Positions 29,400 through 38,627 are shown, counted from the first letter of the stretch. The stretch is DNA of 48,069 bases from Candidatus Anaerofilum excrementigallinarum (GCA_019115305.1 DXDW01000010.1:1-48069); one strand, 5' to 3'. A program made the numbers and translations. The notes: generated from the sequence alone by a model not told the origin.

Positions 29400-31066
29400 A
29401 AAACCAGGAACTGGAAGCCCGGCTGCGCACCGCGCTGGAACACGCTGCTCCCAACGACCTGCAGGGCGTTCTCTCCCGCTGCCAGCAACAGAAAGGAACT
29501 GTGATCTATATGAAGGAAAACGCACGCAGACGCTCCCCCGCCCTCCGCTGGGCTGTCGCCGCCTGCCTGGCGCTGTTTCTTATCGCCGGCGGTTTCGGCA
29601 TCGGCTACCAGGTGCAGAACCTGTCGGTGGCCAGTGTTGTTTCGCTGGATGTCAACCCCTGTGTGGAACTTAAAGTAAACGCCAAGTCCCGTGTGCTGGA
29701 GGCAAACGCCGTCAACGAGGACGGCCAGATCATCCTCCAGGACATGGATCTGAAAAACACCGACCTCAACGTGGCGGTGAACGCCCTGGTGGGCGCGCTG
29801 CTGCGCAACGGCTATGTGGACGAACTGGCCAACTCGGTGCTGATCACCGTGGCCGACGACGACACCGCCCGGGCCCAGCAGCTGCAGACCTCCCTCTCCG
29901 ACCAGGTAAACCAGGCTCTGGCCAACGCCCAGGTGGAAGGCTCGGTGCTGTCCCAGACCGTGGACGCCAACAGCCCCCTGCAGCAGAAGGCCGACGAATA
30001 CGGCATCTCTCTGGGCAAAGCCACTCTGATCCAGGGCATTGTGGACCAGAACAGCCGCTACCGCTTTGAGGATCTGGTGGGGCTGACCGTGAACGAGCTG
30101 AACCTGCTGGCCTCCAGCCAGGCCGCCGCCCCTGCGGGGGTCACGGTGAGCGGCTCGGCCTCCAGCGGCTCCTACATCGGGCTGGACGCCGCCAAAGCGG
30201 CCGCCTACCAGCACGCCGGTATTGCCGCCGCCGATGTGACCTTTGAGGACGCCGAATTTGACTACGAAAACGGCCGGATGGTCTACGAGCTGGAATTCTA
30301 CGCCGGCGGCCAGAAATACGAGTACGACGTGGACGCCGCCACCGGCGAGATCGTGAAATATTCCAGCAAGGCCGGCAGCGCCGGCACAGGCTCCGGCGCC
30401 GTGCAGACTCCCGCCCTCACAGCCGACCAGGCCCGGGATATCGCCCTGACCAACGCCGGGCTGGCTGTCGCCGATGTGTGGGATCTGTCGGTGGAGCTGA
30501 AACAGCAGAACGGCCAGCAGGTCTACGAGGTGGAATTTGACGCCGCCGGAGCCGAGTACGACTACTGGGTGAACGCCGAAACCGGCGAGATCCTGCGGTC
30601 GGACAACAAGACCGCCTCCGCTTCTTCCTCCTCCACCGGCACCGGCAGCATCACCGCCGACCAGGCCCGGGACATCGCCCTGACCAAAGCCGGACTGGCT
30701 GCCGCCGATGTGTGGGATCTGAAGGTGGAGCGGGAGCACGACCACGGCGTGAGCTACTACGAGGTGGAGTTTGAATCCTCCAAGGGCGAGTACAAATACG
30801 CCATCGACGCCTCCAACGGCGCGGTGCTGGGCTCGGAAGAGGACCTCCACGCCGCCGGCGGCACCACCGCTTCCCTCACCGCCGACCAGGCCCGGGATAT
30901 TGCCTTGACCAACGCCGGGCTGGCCCTGGCCGATGTGTGGGATCTGGAGATCAGCCTGGACGAGGACGACGGCCGGCTGGTATACGATGTGGAATTTGAA
31001 GCCCGCGGCGGCGATTACGAGTACGAGATCGACGCCTCCAGCGGTTCCATCCTCAAGATCGGATGA
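29396..31066 (+). CDS. RsgI-like membrane anti-sigma factor with four C-terminal PepSY-like repeats
   Basis: GTGA overlap with sigma stop; one TM (LRWAVAACLALFLIAGGFGIGYQV); ASVVSLDVNPCVELKVNAKSRVLEANAVNEDG; repeats LTADQARDIALTNAGLA..VWDL..YEVEF....Y.Y.IDA.TG.IL. Confidence 0.85.
   Translation: MKNQELEARLRTALEHAAPNDLQGVLSRCQQQKGTVIYMKENARRRSPALRWAVAACLALFLIAGGFGIGYQVQNLSVASVVSLDVNPCVELKVNAKSRVLEANAVNEDGQIILQDMDLKNTDLNVAVNALVGALLRNGYVDELANSVLITVADDDTARAQQLQTSLSDQVNQALANAQVEGSVLSQTVDANSPLQQKADEYGISLGKATLIQGIVDQNSRYRFEDLVGLTVNELNLLASSQAAAPAGVTVSGSASSGSYIGLDAAKAAAYQHAGIAAADVTFEDAEFDYENGRMVYELEFYAGGQKYEYDVDAATGEIVKYSSKAGSAGTGSGAVQTPALTADQARDIALTNAGLAVADVWDLSVELKQQNGQQVYEVEFDAAGAEYDYWVNAETGEILRSDNKTASASSSSTGTGSITADQARDIALTKAGLAAADVWDLKVEREHDHGVSYYEVEFESSKGEYKYAIDASNGAVLGSEEDLHAAGGTTASLTADQARDIALTNAGLALADVWDLEISLDEDDGRLVYDVEFEARGGDYEYEIDASSGSILKIG
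30180..31060 (+). repeat. Intragenic tandem repeats encoding four PepSY-like domains
   Basis: GCCGACCAGGCCCGGGATATYGCCYTGACCAACGCCGGGCTGGC... recurs near 30423, 30657 and 30884, with a diverged first copy near 30180. Confidence 0.85.
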
Positions 31067-31078
31067 CACAAAATGCAC

Positions 31079-31122
31079 AAAAAAGCCGCCTCTGTTCCAA
31101 CCGGAACAGGGGCGACTTTTTG
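31079..31122. terminator. Bidirectional terminator between convergent genes
   Basis: GCCTCTGTTCC-AACC-GGAACAGGGGC flanked by A and T runs. Confidence 0.75.
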
Positions 31123-31141
31123 CATGGATATGGAGAAGGAT

Positions 31142-32485
31142 TTATACGCAGAGCATCCGCACTCCGTGCTTGCCCTGCTTTTTCACCTCGTAGAGCAGCT
31201 TGTCGGCCCGCTCATAAAGGGCGCCGAAGGGTTGGTTCTGCCCTTCGCTGTACAGTACCCCCACGCTGAGGCTCAGCCGGCTTTTGGGGTAGTTTTCCTG
31301 GTTGTAGTCCCGGAACAGCTGGCAGAACTGCTCCACCCGGCGGAGGATAACCTCCCGGTCCTTGGCGTCGTAGAAATAGACGATGAACTCGTCGCCGCCG
31401 ATGCGGGCCACAATGTCGCTGTGGCGGGTCTGGCGTTTGAGGATATCGGCCAGTTCCTGGAGAATCTGGTCGCCGCTGACATGGCCGTAGATGTCGTTGG
31501 CCTCCTTGAAATTGTCGATGTCGATCATGCAGAAGGCTCCCGGCCGCCCTTCCCGGGCGATGTGGTTCACCAGCTCGATGGCCTTGCGCCGGTTGTAGAT
31601 GCCGGTGAGGGGGTCGTAGGCCGCCTCCCGCTCCAGCCGCTGCTGCTGGTGGATGGATTCGGAAATATCCATCACCACGCTGATAAATGCCTGGCGGCCG
31701 TCATAACCCGCGATCTCCTTGCCCTTGCCGCTTACCCACAGGTAATCCCCGTCCCGCTTTTGCATCCGGTAGCTGATCTCATAGCTGCCGCTGTGCTCCA
31801 GGCCGGCGTAGATGGCGTCCTTGACCATCTTCAGGTCATCGGGGTGGACGATATTGGCCAGCATACCGCCGGTGGCCCGAATAAAATCCTTGTAGCTGTA
31901 ATCCAGATACCGCAGCAGCTCGTCGTTGATGAAATAAAGGGGCAGCCCCTTCTCCAGATACCCGCCCATAAGCCCGCCGGGCACCATGTCGGCCATGATG
32001 GCGGCCAGTTTTTTCTGGGCGTTGAGGTCGATCTTCTGCTGCTCGTGGAGGATGTAGTGCAAGGGGAAGAAATCCCTTTCGTCCCAGCGGGACCCTGCCA
32101 CCGAAAAGTGCATCCCCGCAATGCACAGGGGCTGGCCGCAGAGCATCAGGGACAGCCGTGTCTCCACCCGGGTGCGATCGGTGTGGCCGGGCAGGCGCAG
32201 CTCCATCAATACCCCGGCAAACACGCCCCAGGCCTGCTGTCCCAGACTGACCTCCCGGTATTGGGTGACGGAATACCGCATTTCTTCCAGCTCGGAGTCA
32301 CAGCGGTATTCCCGCCGCAGCAGCTCTTCCAGCTGGGCCCGGCTGCGGGTGGCCTGCTCCTGGTGGGGGCCAAATCCGCACACATGCTCGGCCATCAGCT
32401 CCATGGTGGCGTCCAGGTCGCGGACACAGAGATATTGCTTCAAAAATTCTTCCAGTATCCAGCGGGGAGTTCTTGGCTGTTCCAT
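31142..32485 (-). CDS. Diguanylate cyclase: N-terminal SnoaL-like region, PAS, GGDEF
   Basis: PAS VHPDDLKMVKDAI...YLWVSGKGKEI; GGDEF DPLTGIYNRRKAIEL, IARIGGDEFIVYF-type signature (VARIGGDEFIVYF). Confidence 0.9.
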   Translation of the reverse strand: MEQPRTPRWILEEFLKQYLCVRDLDATMELMAEHVCGFGPHQEQATRSRAQLEELLRREYRCDSELEEMRYSVTQYREVSLGQQAWGVFAGVLMELRLPGHTDRTRVETRLSLMLCGQPLCIAGMHFSVAGSRWDERDFFPLHYILHEQQKIDLNAQKKLAAIMADMVPGGLMGGYLEKGLPLYFINDELLRYLDYSYKDFIRATGGMLANIVHPDDLKMVKDAIYAGLEHSGSYEISYRMQKRDGDYLWVSGKGKEIAGYDGRQAFISVVMDISESIHQQQRLEREAAYDPLTGIYNRRKAIELVNHIAREGRPGAFCMIDIDNFKEANDIYGHVSGDQILQELADILKRQTRHSDIVARIGGDEFIVYFYDAKDREVILRRVEQFCQLFRDYNQENYPKSRLSLSVGVLYSEGQNQPFGALYERADKLLYEVKKQGKHGVRMLCV

Positions 32486-32523
32486 ACGGTCTCCTTTCTG
32501 TTTTTTTGCAAGGGGAACGGCGA

Positions 32524-33300
32524 TCAGCCGGCTTCGGCCGACGCGTCCAGCCGCTCGGCACGGCGAGCGCAGACCACCACCCGGTTTTCACCGTCGCCGG
32601 TACAGGTGCTGAGGGTGAGGATATGGTCCTCACCGGTGGGCTCCACCCCCATGTTGTAATACCGCAGGCCTATGGTGTTCTGCACAAACTCGTCGTAAGC
32701 TTGCCCGGGGCCAAAGCCGATGGTGTAGAGGGTGCTGTCCGGGGGCACCTGGCTGGCGCAGAACATCTCATACCGCCAGATCCCGTCCAGGGTGTAGACG
32801 ATGATCTCCCCGCCGTTTTCGGTGTAAAAGTCCGGGTCCAGATATTTCAGCAGCCCGGCAAACATGCTGCCGTCCCGCATATTGTGGCCGTAGACGATGC
32901 TGTGCAGGTCCTCAAAGCCGGTGTTGTTGGCGTCCATAAACAGGCTGCCCGAGGCGTTGTAGCTGCCGTCGGGAAGGCGATGGAGATAGTAGGCGTTGTC
33001 GGGTCCCTTGAGCACCGGATAGCTCAGATCCAGCGAATCGATCTGAATCCAGCCGATGACGTCGGGATTCTGCCGGCGCATCCCCTCCAGATCCACCTGG
33101 AGCAGGGCGTTGCCCACATCGGCCTCGGCGGAAACCGGCGCGGTGAACTGGCTGGCTATATCCTTGTAGGTGTCCTGTCCCTTTTTATATTCCAGCAGCC
33201 GCTTTACCAACAGCACCGCCGCCACCAGCGCCACCAGCAGCAGCAGCCACCGGACCACATCCAGCGCCGAAATTTTTTTATGGCTTTTCGCCTTGCTCAT
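32524..33300 (-). CDS. Class B sortase
   Basis: N-terminal TM; NPDVIGWIQIDSLDLSYPVLKGPDNAYYLHR, SIVYGHNMRDGSMFAGL, LTLSTCTGDGENRVVVCARR. Confidence 0.92.
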   Translation of the reverse strand: MSKAKSHKKISALDVVRWLLLLVALVAAVLLVKRLLEYKKGQDTYKDIASQFTAPVSAEADVGNALLQVDLEGMRRQNPDVIGWIQIDSLDLSYPVLKGPDNAYYLHRLPDGSYNASGSLFMDANNTGFEDLHSIVYGHNMRDGSMFAGLLKYLDPDFYTENGGEIIVYTLDGIWRYEMFCASQVPPDSTLYTIGFGPGQAYDEFVQNTIGLRYYNMGVEPTGEDHILTLSTCTGDGENRVVVCARRAERLDASAEAG

Positions 33301-33424
33301 CTTGCTCTCATCCTTTCCTCCCCTGCGGCTGTTTGGGCCGCGGCACTCTATTTTTATCATACAGAAAAAGAGTGTAAGTTTCTAGTACTATTTGAGAATA
33401 TTTTCTATTTTGTCCATCCAAGAC

Positions 33425-33453
33425 AAAAAAGCCCGGCCGAAGCCGGGCAAAAA
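33425..33453 (-). terminator. Intrinsic terminator after the BTAD regulator gene
   Basis: GCCCGGC-TTCG-GCCGGGC then TTTTTT on the minus strand. Confidence 0.85.
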
Positions 33454-33466
33454 TTCCAAAAAAGAT

Positions 33467-34687
33467 TCAGCTGTTGGGCTGCCAGCCCCCCTGCTGCAGC
33501 ATTTCCAGGGCCGATTCTCCCACCATGACCACGCTGTGCTGGAAGGATACACCCCGCTCGGGGGTTTGGCGGTACTGGTCCATGATCCGGCTGCACACCG
33601 TTTCGCAGTCCTCCCGGTTGGCCCCCACCAGCAAAAGCAAAAACCGGTCCCGGTCGTACTGGGTGTAGGTGTCGCCCCGGCGCAGGCTGCGGCCGATGGC
33701 GGCGTCCAGCTTCTGGGCAGCGGCGGCGATTTTGGCGCTGTCCTCCAGCAAACCGCCCCGGGGGTCCACCAGCCAGCACATGGCCATATAAGCGCTCTGG
33801 CCGCTGCGCTCCAGCATCCGGCTGCAGATGCGGTAGACGTCGATAAAGCTGGGATAGCTGCACCGATAGGCGCCGCTGGAGGCCTCTTTTTCCTCCAGCT
33901 GCCCTGCCACCTGGTCCAGGGATTCCCCCGCCCCGGCAGCCATGGGCTGCAGCTGCCGCAGCCGCTGCACCATCCGCTCGCTGGGCCGAACGCCGAATTT
34001 TTCCGCCAGCACCCCGGCGGCTTCCTCAAACACCTGCTTGGCCTCGTCGTACCGCTGCAGCTGCATCAGGCAGTCCAGCCGCAGGTATTGCCATTCCTCG
34101 GTAAAATACCGCTGGGCCGCCCGGGTGACGATGGGCAGCAGCTTATCCCACTGCTCGGCCTGGGCCAGACGGCTGGCCAGCAGCCGCACGCAGGCGAAAT
34201 ATTCCTCCCGGCAGCGGGCCGCCACCACCGACACCCAGCCCGTACCGGACAGAGCCGGGAGAAATTCCCCGCGGTAGAGGGCCTCCGCCTGGAGCAGCTG
34301 GTCGGTGTCCCCGGCCTGGCCGGCCTGCAGCGCCTGCTCGAAATCCCGCACGTCCAGCCGCACCGGCAGCCGGCTGCGGAGATAGTAGCGCCCTTCCCGG
34401 TATTCGATGGAAACAATCTGATCCAGCCCGGCCTTTCGCAGCCGGCTGCGCAGATTGCTGACGGTTACTTTCAGATTGTTGCCCGGATCGGCCACGGGGC
34501 CGCTTTCGTAGAGGACCTCCCGCAGTGTATCCCGGCCGGCGCCGTCTTCGCCCTGGTACAGCAGAACCTGCATGGCCTGCAGCGCCTTGGTGTTGCTGGT
34601 GCGCTCCAGCCGGATCACCCGGCTGCCCTGCCGGAGCACAAAATCCCCCAGCATTCGCACCCAAAAGACTTCATCCTGTTGTTTCAT
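33467..34687 (-). CDS. BTAD-domain transcriptional regulator with a possible degenerate GGDEF-like C-terminus
   Basis: N-terminal wHTH (NLKVTVSNLRSRLRKAGLDQIVSIEYREGRYYL), BTAD TPR-like region, C-terminal SLRRGDTYTQYDRDRFLLLLVGANREDCETVCSRI. Confidence 0.78.
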   Translation of the reverse strand: MKQQDEVFWVRMLGDFVLRQGSRVIRLERTSNTKALQAMQVLLYQGEDGAGRDTLREVLYESGPVADPGNNLKVTVSNLRSRLRKAGLDQIVSIEYREGRYYLRSRLPVRLDVRDFEQALQAGQAGDTDQLLQAEALYRGEFLPALSGTGWVSVVAARCREEYFACVRLLASRLAQAEQWDKLLPIVTRAAQRYFTEEWQYLRLDCLMQLQRYDEAKQVFEEAAGVLAEKFGVRPSERMVQRLRQLQPMAAGAGESLDQVAGQLEEKEASSGAYRCSYPSFIDVYRICSRMLERSGQSAYMAMCWLVDPRGGLLEDSAKIAAAAQKLDAAIGRSLRRGDTYTQYDRDRFLLLLVGANREDCETVCSRIMDQYRQTPERGVSFQHSVVMVGESALEMLQQGGWQPNS

Positions 34688-34751
34688 CTTGCTTTAAAAC
34701 CCCTCGCAGCAAACAGCACAAACTGTAAAGTTTTGGTCCTTTTGGCTACAA

Positions 34752-34783
34752 AAAAACAAACAGTAAGATCTGTTTGTTTTTAT
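34752..34783 (-). terminator. AT-rich intrinsic terminator
   Basis: AAAACAAACAG-atctta-CTGTTTGTTTTTTT on the minus strand. Confidence 0.7.
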
Positions 34784-34863
34784 CATAGCATCCAGTCCTT
34801 GAAACAGTCAATGTTGGCCGGGGGGTTTGTTTTTTTTAAAACGGTGCAGTTCTTAACTGTCCT

Positions 34864-35928
34864 TTATTCCGGCAGTTGACCTTCCCCGACACCCAGCTTG
34901 GCCGCAAAGCCCGCGGGATCGGCGGCATAAAGGCGCTCCATGGAAGCATCGTAGCCCACCACCACGCCGGGCAAAGTCTGCCGGATGTAATCCAGCGCCT
35001 CCAGCACCTTGGCCTGCTTGCGCTGGGTCACGATATGTTTTTTGCCCTTGTCATCCCGCAGCACCAGGGCATAGCTCTTGCCCACAGGGATAAAGCCGGC
35101 ATAGCGGTGGGTGGTGATCTGCTGATAGGCCCACACCAGGTCTCCGGCAGGCAGGACCCGCAGCTTGGAATTCTGGAAAAACAGCACCGCCAGCTGGTTG
35201 ATCCACAGTCCTTTTTGGGCCAGGCCCTGCTGCCACTGCGCTTCCATTTCCTCCTGCCGCAGTTCGCCCTTTTCTGTGCAGAACCGGTCCAGCTCCCGCA
35301 GAGTGGCTCCCGACGCTGCCCGGATCACCAGCACGGCGCCCCACAGCACCAGCACCGCCCCCGCCGCAGCCAGGAATATCACCATGCCCGGCTGGCCGGC
35401 CTCCAGCAGACCGTCCTCCAGCATCCAGTAGCTCACCTCGTCGGCGGAAACTTCGCCGCCAAACATATCCTCGTAGTAGGCCACCAGGTCGGGGTCCTCC
35501 ATAAGGGACAGACAGCCGGTGACCTGCAGGGGGACCGGAAGATCCGCCTCGCTGCCGCTTTCGATATAGGTCCAGGTCTCCTCATAAAGGCGCTCCGCCT
35601 CCTGGTAGCGGTCGGGGTCCAGCTGCAAAGCCATATACTGCGTCTGGTTGGCGTCCACCACATACATCTGGTGGGTGCTGCGCACGGCGCCGTTTTCCTC
35701 GGTGGTCTCTTCCGCAAACAGGCCATAGATGTAGGGAAGCGCGGCGGTGACATATTCCCCTTCCAGGTCGCCGCCCTGTTCCGTGACCTCAAACAGGTAC
35801 CGGGGCCCCCGCACCAGCTGCCACAGGCTTTTGCCCGAAAAAGCCAGCAGCAGTCCGCCCAGCAGCCACAGCAGCAAGGCCATGCCCGCTGCACGCCGCA
35901 CACTTTGACCAATGAGTTCCTTACGCAT
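34864..35928 (-). CDS. Hypothetical membrane protein with two predicted TM segments
   Basis: 354-aa ORF, TM segments AAGMALLLWLLGGLLLAF and MVIFLAAAGAVLVLWGAVLVI; no family I can name firmly. Confidence 0.75.
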   Translation of the reverse strand: MRKELIGQSVRRAAGMALLLWLLGGLLLAFSGKSLWQLVRGPRYLFEVTEQGGDLEGEYVTAALPYIYGLFAEETTEENGAVRSTHQMYVVDANQTQYMALQLDPDRYQEAERLYEETWTYIESGSEADLPVPLQVTGCLSLMEDPDLVAYYEDMFGGEVSADEVSYWMLEDGLLEAGQPGMVIFLAAAGAVLVLWGAVLVIRAASGATLRELDRFCTEKGELRQEEMEAQWQQGLAQKGLWINQLAVLFFQNSKLRVLPAGDLVWAYQQITTHRYAGFIPVGKSYALVLRDDKGKKHIVTQRKQAKVLEALDYIRQTLPGVVVGYDASMERLYAADPAGFAAKLGVGEGQLPE

Positions 35929-35978
35929 TGTGACACCTCTCCTTTTTCACCATTTTGCTCAGACCCCCTTTGCAGGGG

Positions 35979-36473
35979 TCATTTCAGCACCAGCCGATAG
36001 CTGCAGCCCTTTTCGGTGGGGGCAAAAGGCAGAAAGCCCGCCTTTTCAAAGCAGCGGCGGCTGGCGGGGTTCCAGCTGTATATCTCCTCCACAAACAGCG
36101 CGTCGTATCCCAGCTCCCGGCCCCGCTGCACCAGGCGCTTCACCACTTTTGTGCCAATTCCATGGCCGCGCATAGATTTTTCTCCCACCACAATGGGCAT
36201 ATCCTGCTGCCAGAAGGTCACATCCCCCACCGGGCGCCACACATTCTGTTCCAGCACCTCGATGAAATACAGTTCGCCCTTTTGGTTGAGGTACTCATAC
36301 ATCTGCCGCAGCCGCTCCGGGGTGTAGGGGTCGGTTTTTCCGTCCACCAGCAGCAAAGTGTCGGGGTCCTGGTACCAGTCCAGGGCGAAATCACATTCTC
36401 CCTCGTACCGGTGCAGCCGCAGACCCTCCTCCACCGGCAGAATCTCGGGCTGGTCAACGCCTTCAATGGGCAT
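35979..36473 (-). CDS. GNAT-family N-acetyltransferase
   Basis: PVGDVTFWQQDMPIVVGEKSMRGHGIGTKVVKRLVQRGRELGYDALFVEEIYSWNPASRRCFEKAGF. Confidence 0.88.
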   Translation of the reverse strand: MPIEGVDQPEILPVEEGLRLHRYEGECDFALDWYQDPDTLLLVDGKTDPYTPERLRQMYEYLNQKGELYFIEVLEQNVWRPVGDVTFWQQDMPIVVGEKSMRGHGIGTKVVKRLVQRGRELGYDALFVEEIYSWNPASRRCFEKAGFLPFAPTEKGCSYRLVLK

Positions 36474-36505
36474 AGCGTTCTCCTCCTTTATGCTTTTTGT
36501 GCTTT

Positions 36506-37354
36506 TTATCGGTCAAAGGCCTGCCGCCGCCGGGTGCTGGTGATGAACATTTCCTCCAGCCCCGCCCGGTCGCCCTGGATGAGCTTTTCCTTCATGCCCT
36601 GCAAAGCGGCGGTGAACTGGTCGATCTCCTCGATGAGCACCTGGCGGTTTTCCAGAAACAGTTCGCTCCACATCCTTTCGTTGATGCGGGCAATGCGGGT
36701 GAGGTCCCGGAAGGAGTCGCCGGTGTACTCGGCCAGATGGGTGTTGTCGCTGGCGCACATGAGGCTCACGGCGATGGCATGGGTCAGCTGGCTCACATAG
36801 CCGATCATCCGGTCATGCTCGGCGCAGCTCAGCTGGCAGATGTGGGCAAAGCCCAGCTCCTCGGCCAGCACCCGGGCGAAGGCCAGCCCCGCCGGGGTGT
36901 TCTTTTCGGTGGGAGTGATGATGAAGTTGGCGGGAGCGAAGATGGCGTCGGTGGCATTCTGCACCCCGCTCACCTCCCGGCCCGCCATGGGATGGCTGGC
37001 GATGAACTCCACCCCTTCGGGCAGCATGGCCTGGATGGGCTCCACCACCCCGCACTTCACGCCGGACACATCGGTGAAGATCAGCCCCGGGCGGAACAGG
37101 TGCTTATACTGCTCCACCCATTTCACAAAGGCGGCGGGATAGAGGGCGAACACCATGCGGTCGGCTGCGGCCACCATCTCCTCGAAGTCCCGGCTGACCC
37201 CCTGGTCGATGATGCCCTTTTCCTTGGCATAGGCCAGGGCGTACTCGTCCCGGTCGATGGCCTGCACCTGCCAGCCTTTTTTGGAAAGTCCCATGGCATA
37301 GCTGCCCCCCAGCAGGCCCAGGCCCACGATCAATATTTTCTTCTGTTTACTCAT
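36506..37354 (-). CDS. tyrA: Prephenate dehydrogenase
   Basis: KILIVGLGLLGGSYAMGLSKKGWQV, SHPMAGREVSGVQNATDAIF. Confidence 0.93.
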   Translation of the reverse strand: MSKQKKILIVGLGLLGGSYAMGLSKKGWQVQAIDRDEYALAYAKEKGIIDQGVSRDFEEMVAAADRMVFALYPAAFVKWVEQYKHLFRPGLIFTDVSGVKCGVVEPIQAMLPEGVEFIASHPMAGREVSGVQNATDAIFAPANFIITPTEKNTPAGLAFARVLAEELGFAHICQLSCAEHDRMIGYVSQLTHAIAVSLMCASDNTHLAEYTGDSFRDLTRIARINERMWSELFLENRQVLIEEIDQFTAALQGMKEKLIQGDRAGLEEMFITSTRRRQAFDR

Positions 37355-38627
37355 CTGTGCGCACCACCTTTGCTCCCAGCTCTTCCAGCTGGTCAAAAAA
37401 TCCCGGCCAGCTCTTGGCCACCGCCCCGGCGTCGGCCAAAGTCACCGGCACTCCCGCGGCCAGAGCCGCCACGGCGCAGGCCATCACCACCCGGTGGTCG
37501 TTGTGGCTGTCCACCGGCTGGGCGGGGGCCTGGAGCCGGCAGCCCTCGATTTCGATGGTGTCGGCGTCCAGCTGGCGCACCTGGCCGCCGAATTTGGCCA
37601 GCTCGGCGGCCATGGCCTCGATGCGGTCGCTCTCCTTGATGCGCAGCCGTCCCGCGTGCTCGATGCGGGTGGTGCCCTGGCAGAACAGAGCCAGCACCAT
37701 GAGGATGGGACCCAGGTCGGGGCAGTCGGCCAGGTCGATGACGCAGCCCTGCAGCCGGGCCGGTTCAAAGCAGAGCCGCCCGGCTTCGTCCCAGTGGAAG
37801 CTGGCCCCGCACCGGGCCAGGATGTCCAGGATCACCCCGTCCCCCTGGGCGCTGCTGCGGGACAGCCCCGCCACCTGCACGCCCCCGGCAATGGCTCCCA
37901 GCACCGCCGGGAAGGCCGCGTTGCTCCAGTCGGCTTCCACCCGGAAATCGAAGGGCCGGTACCGCTGGCCGCCCTCCACCGAAAAGCTGGTCTCCCCTTC
38001 GCCTTCGCAGGGGTGGACCTGGACGCCGAAATCCGCCAGAGCCGCCAAAGTAAGGCCCACATAGCTGCGGCTCTCGAAGGGATGCTGCACCCGGATCACC
38101 GAATCTTCGTCGGCCAGGGGCAAAGCAAACAGCAGCCCCGAAATGAACTGGCTGCTCACGTCCCCCCGCAGGGTGTACTCCCCGCCGGGCAGAGGTCCCT
38201 GCAGCCAAATGCCGGTATCGTCCTGCTCAAACCGGGCCCCTTTCTGCCGGAACAGATCGGCGTAGATCTGCTGGGGCCGCTGGGGCAGCCGGCCATGGCC
38301 CAACAGCCGCACCTCGCCGCCGGTCTGGGCCAGGATGGGGGCCAGAAAGCGCAACGTGCTGCCGCTTTCGCCGCAGTCCACCGGACCATCGGGCAGCTTG
38401 GGCCAGCCGCAGCCGGTGATGATTGCCCCGCCTTCGATCTGCTTGACATGGGCGCCGAAATCCCGGGCGGCCTGCAAAGTGGCGCTCACGTCGGCAGACC
38501 ACTGGAGATTCTCCACCCGGCTGGTGCCGTCGGCCAGAGCGGCGCAGAGCACCGCCCGGTGGGCCAGGCTTTTGGAGGGCGGGGCCTGGGCGACGCCCCG
38601 GGCCGCCCCGCTGAGGGTGACGTTCAT
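37347..38627 (-). CDS. aroA: 3-phosphoshikimate 1-carboxyvinyltransferase
   Basis: PPSKSLAHRAVLCAALADG, CGESGSTLRFLAP, RIKESDRIEAMAAELAKFG, DHRVVMACAVAAL. Confidence 0.96.
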   Translation of the reverse strand: MNVTLSGAARGVAQAPPSKSLAHRAVLCAALADGTSRVENLQWSADVSATLQAARDFGAHVKQIEGGAIITGCGWPKLPDGPVDCGESGSTLRFLAPILAQTGGEVRLLGHGRLPQRPQQIYADLFRQKGARFEQDDTGIWLQGPLPGGEYTLRGDVSSQFISGLLFALPLADEDSVIRVQHPFESRSYVGLTLAALADFGVQVHPCEGEGETSFSVEGGQRYRPFDFRVEADWSNAAFPAVLGAIAGGVQVAGLSRSSAQGDGVILDILARCGASFHWDEAGRLCFEPARLQGCVIDLADCPDLGPILMVLALFCQGTTRIEHAGRLRIKESDRIEAMAAELAKFGGQVRQLDADTIEIEGCRLQAPAQPVDSHNDHRVVMACAVAALAAGVPVTLADAGAVAKSWPGFFDQLEELGAKVVRTDE

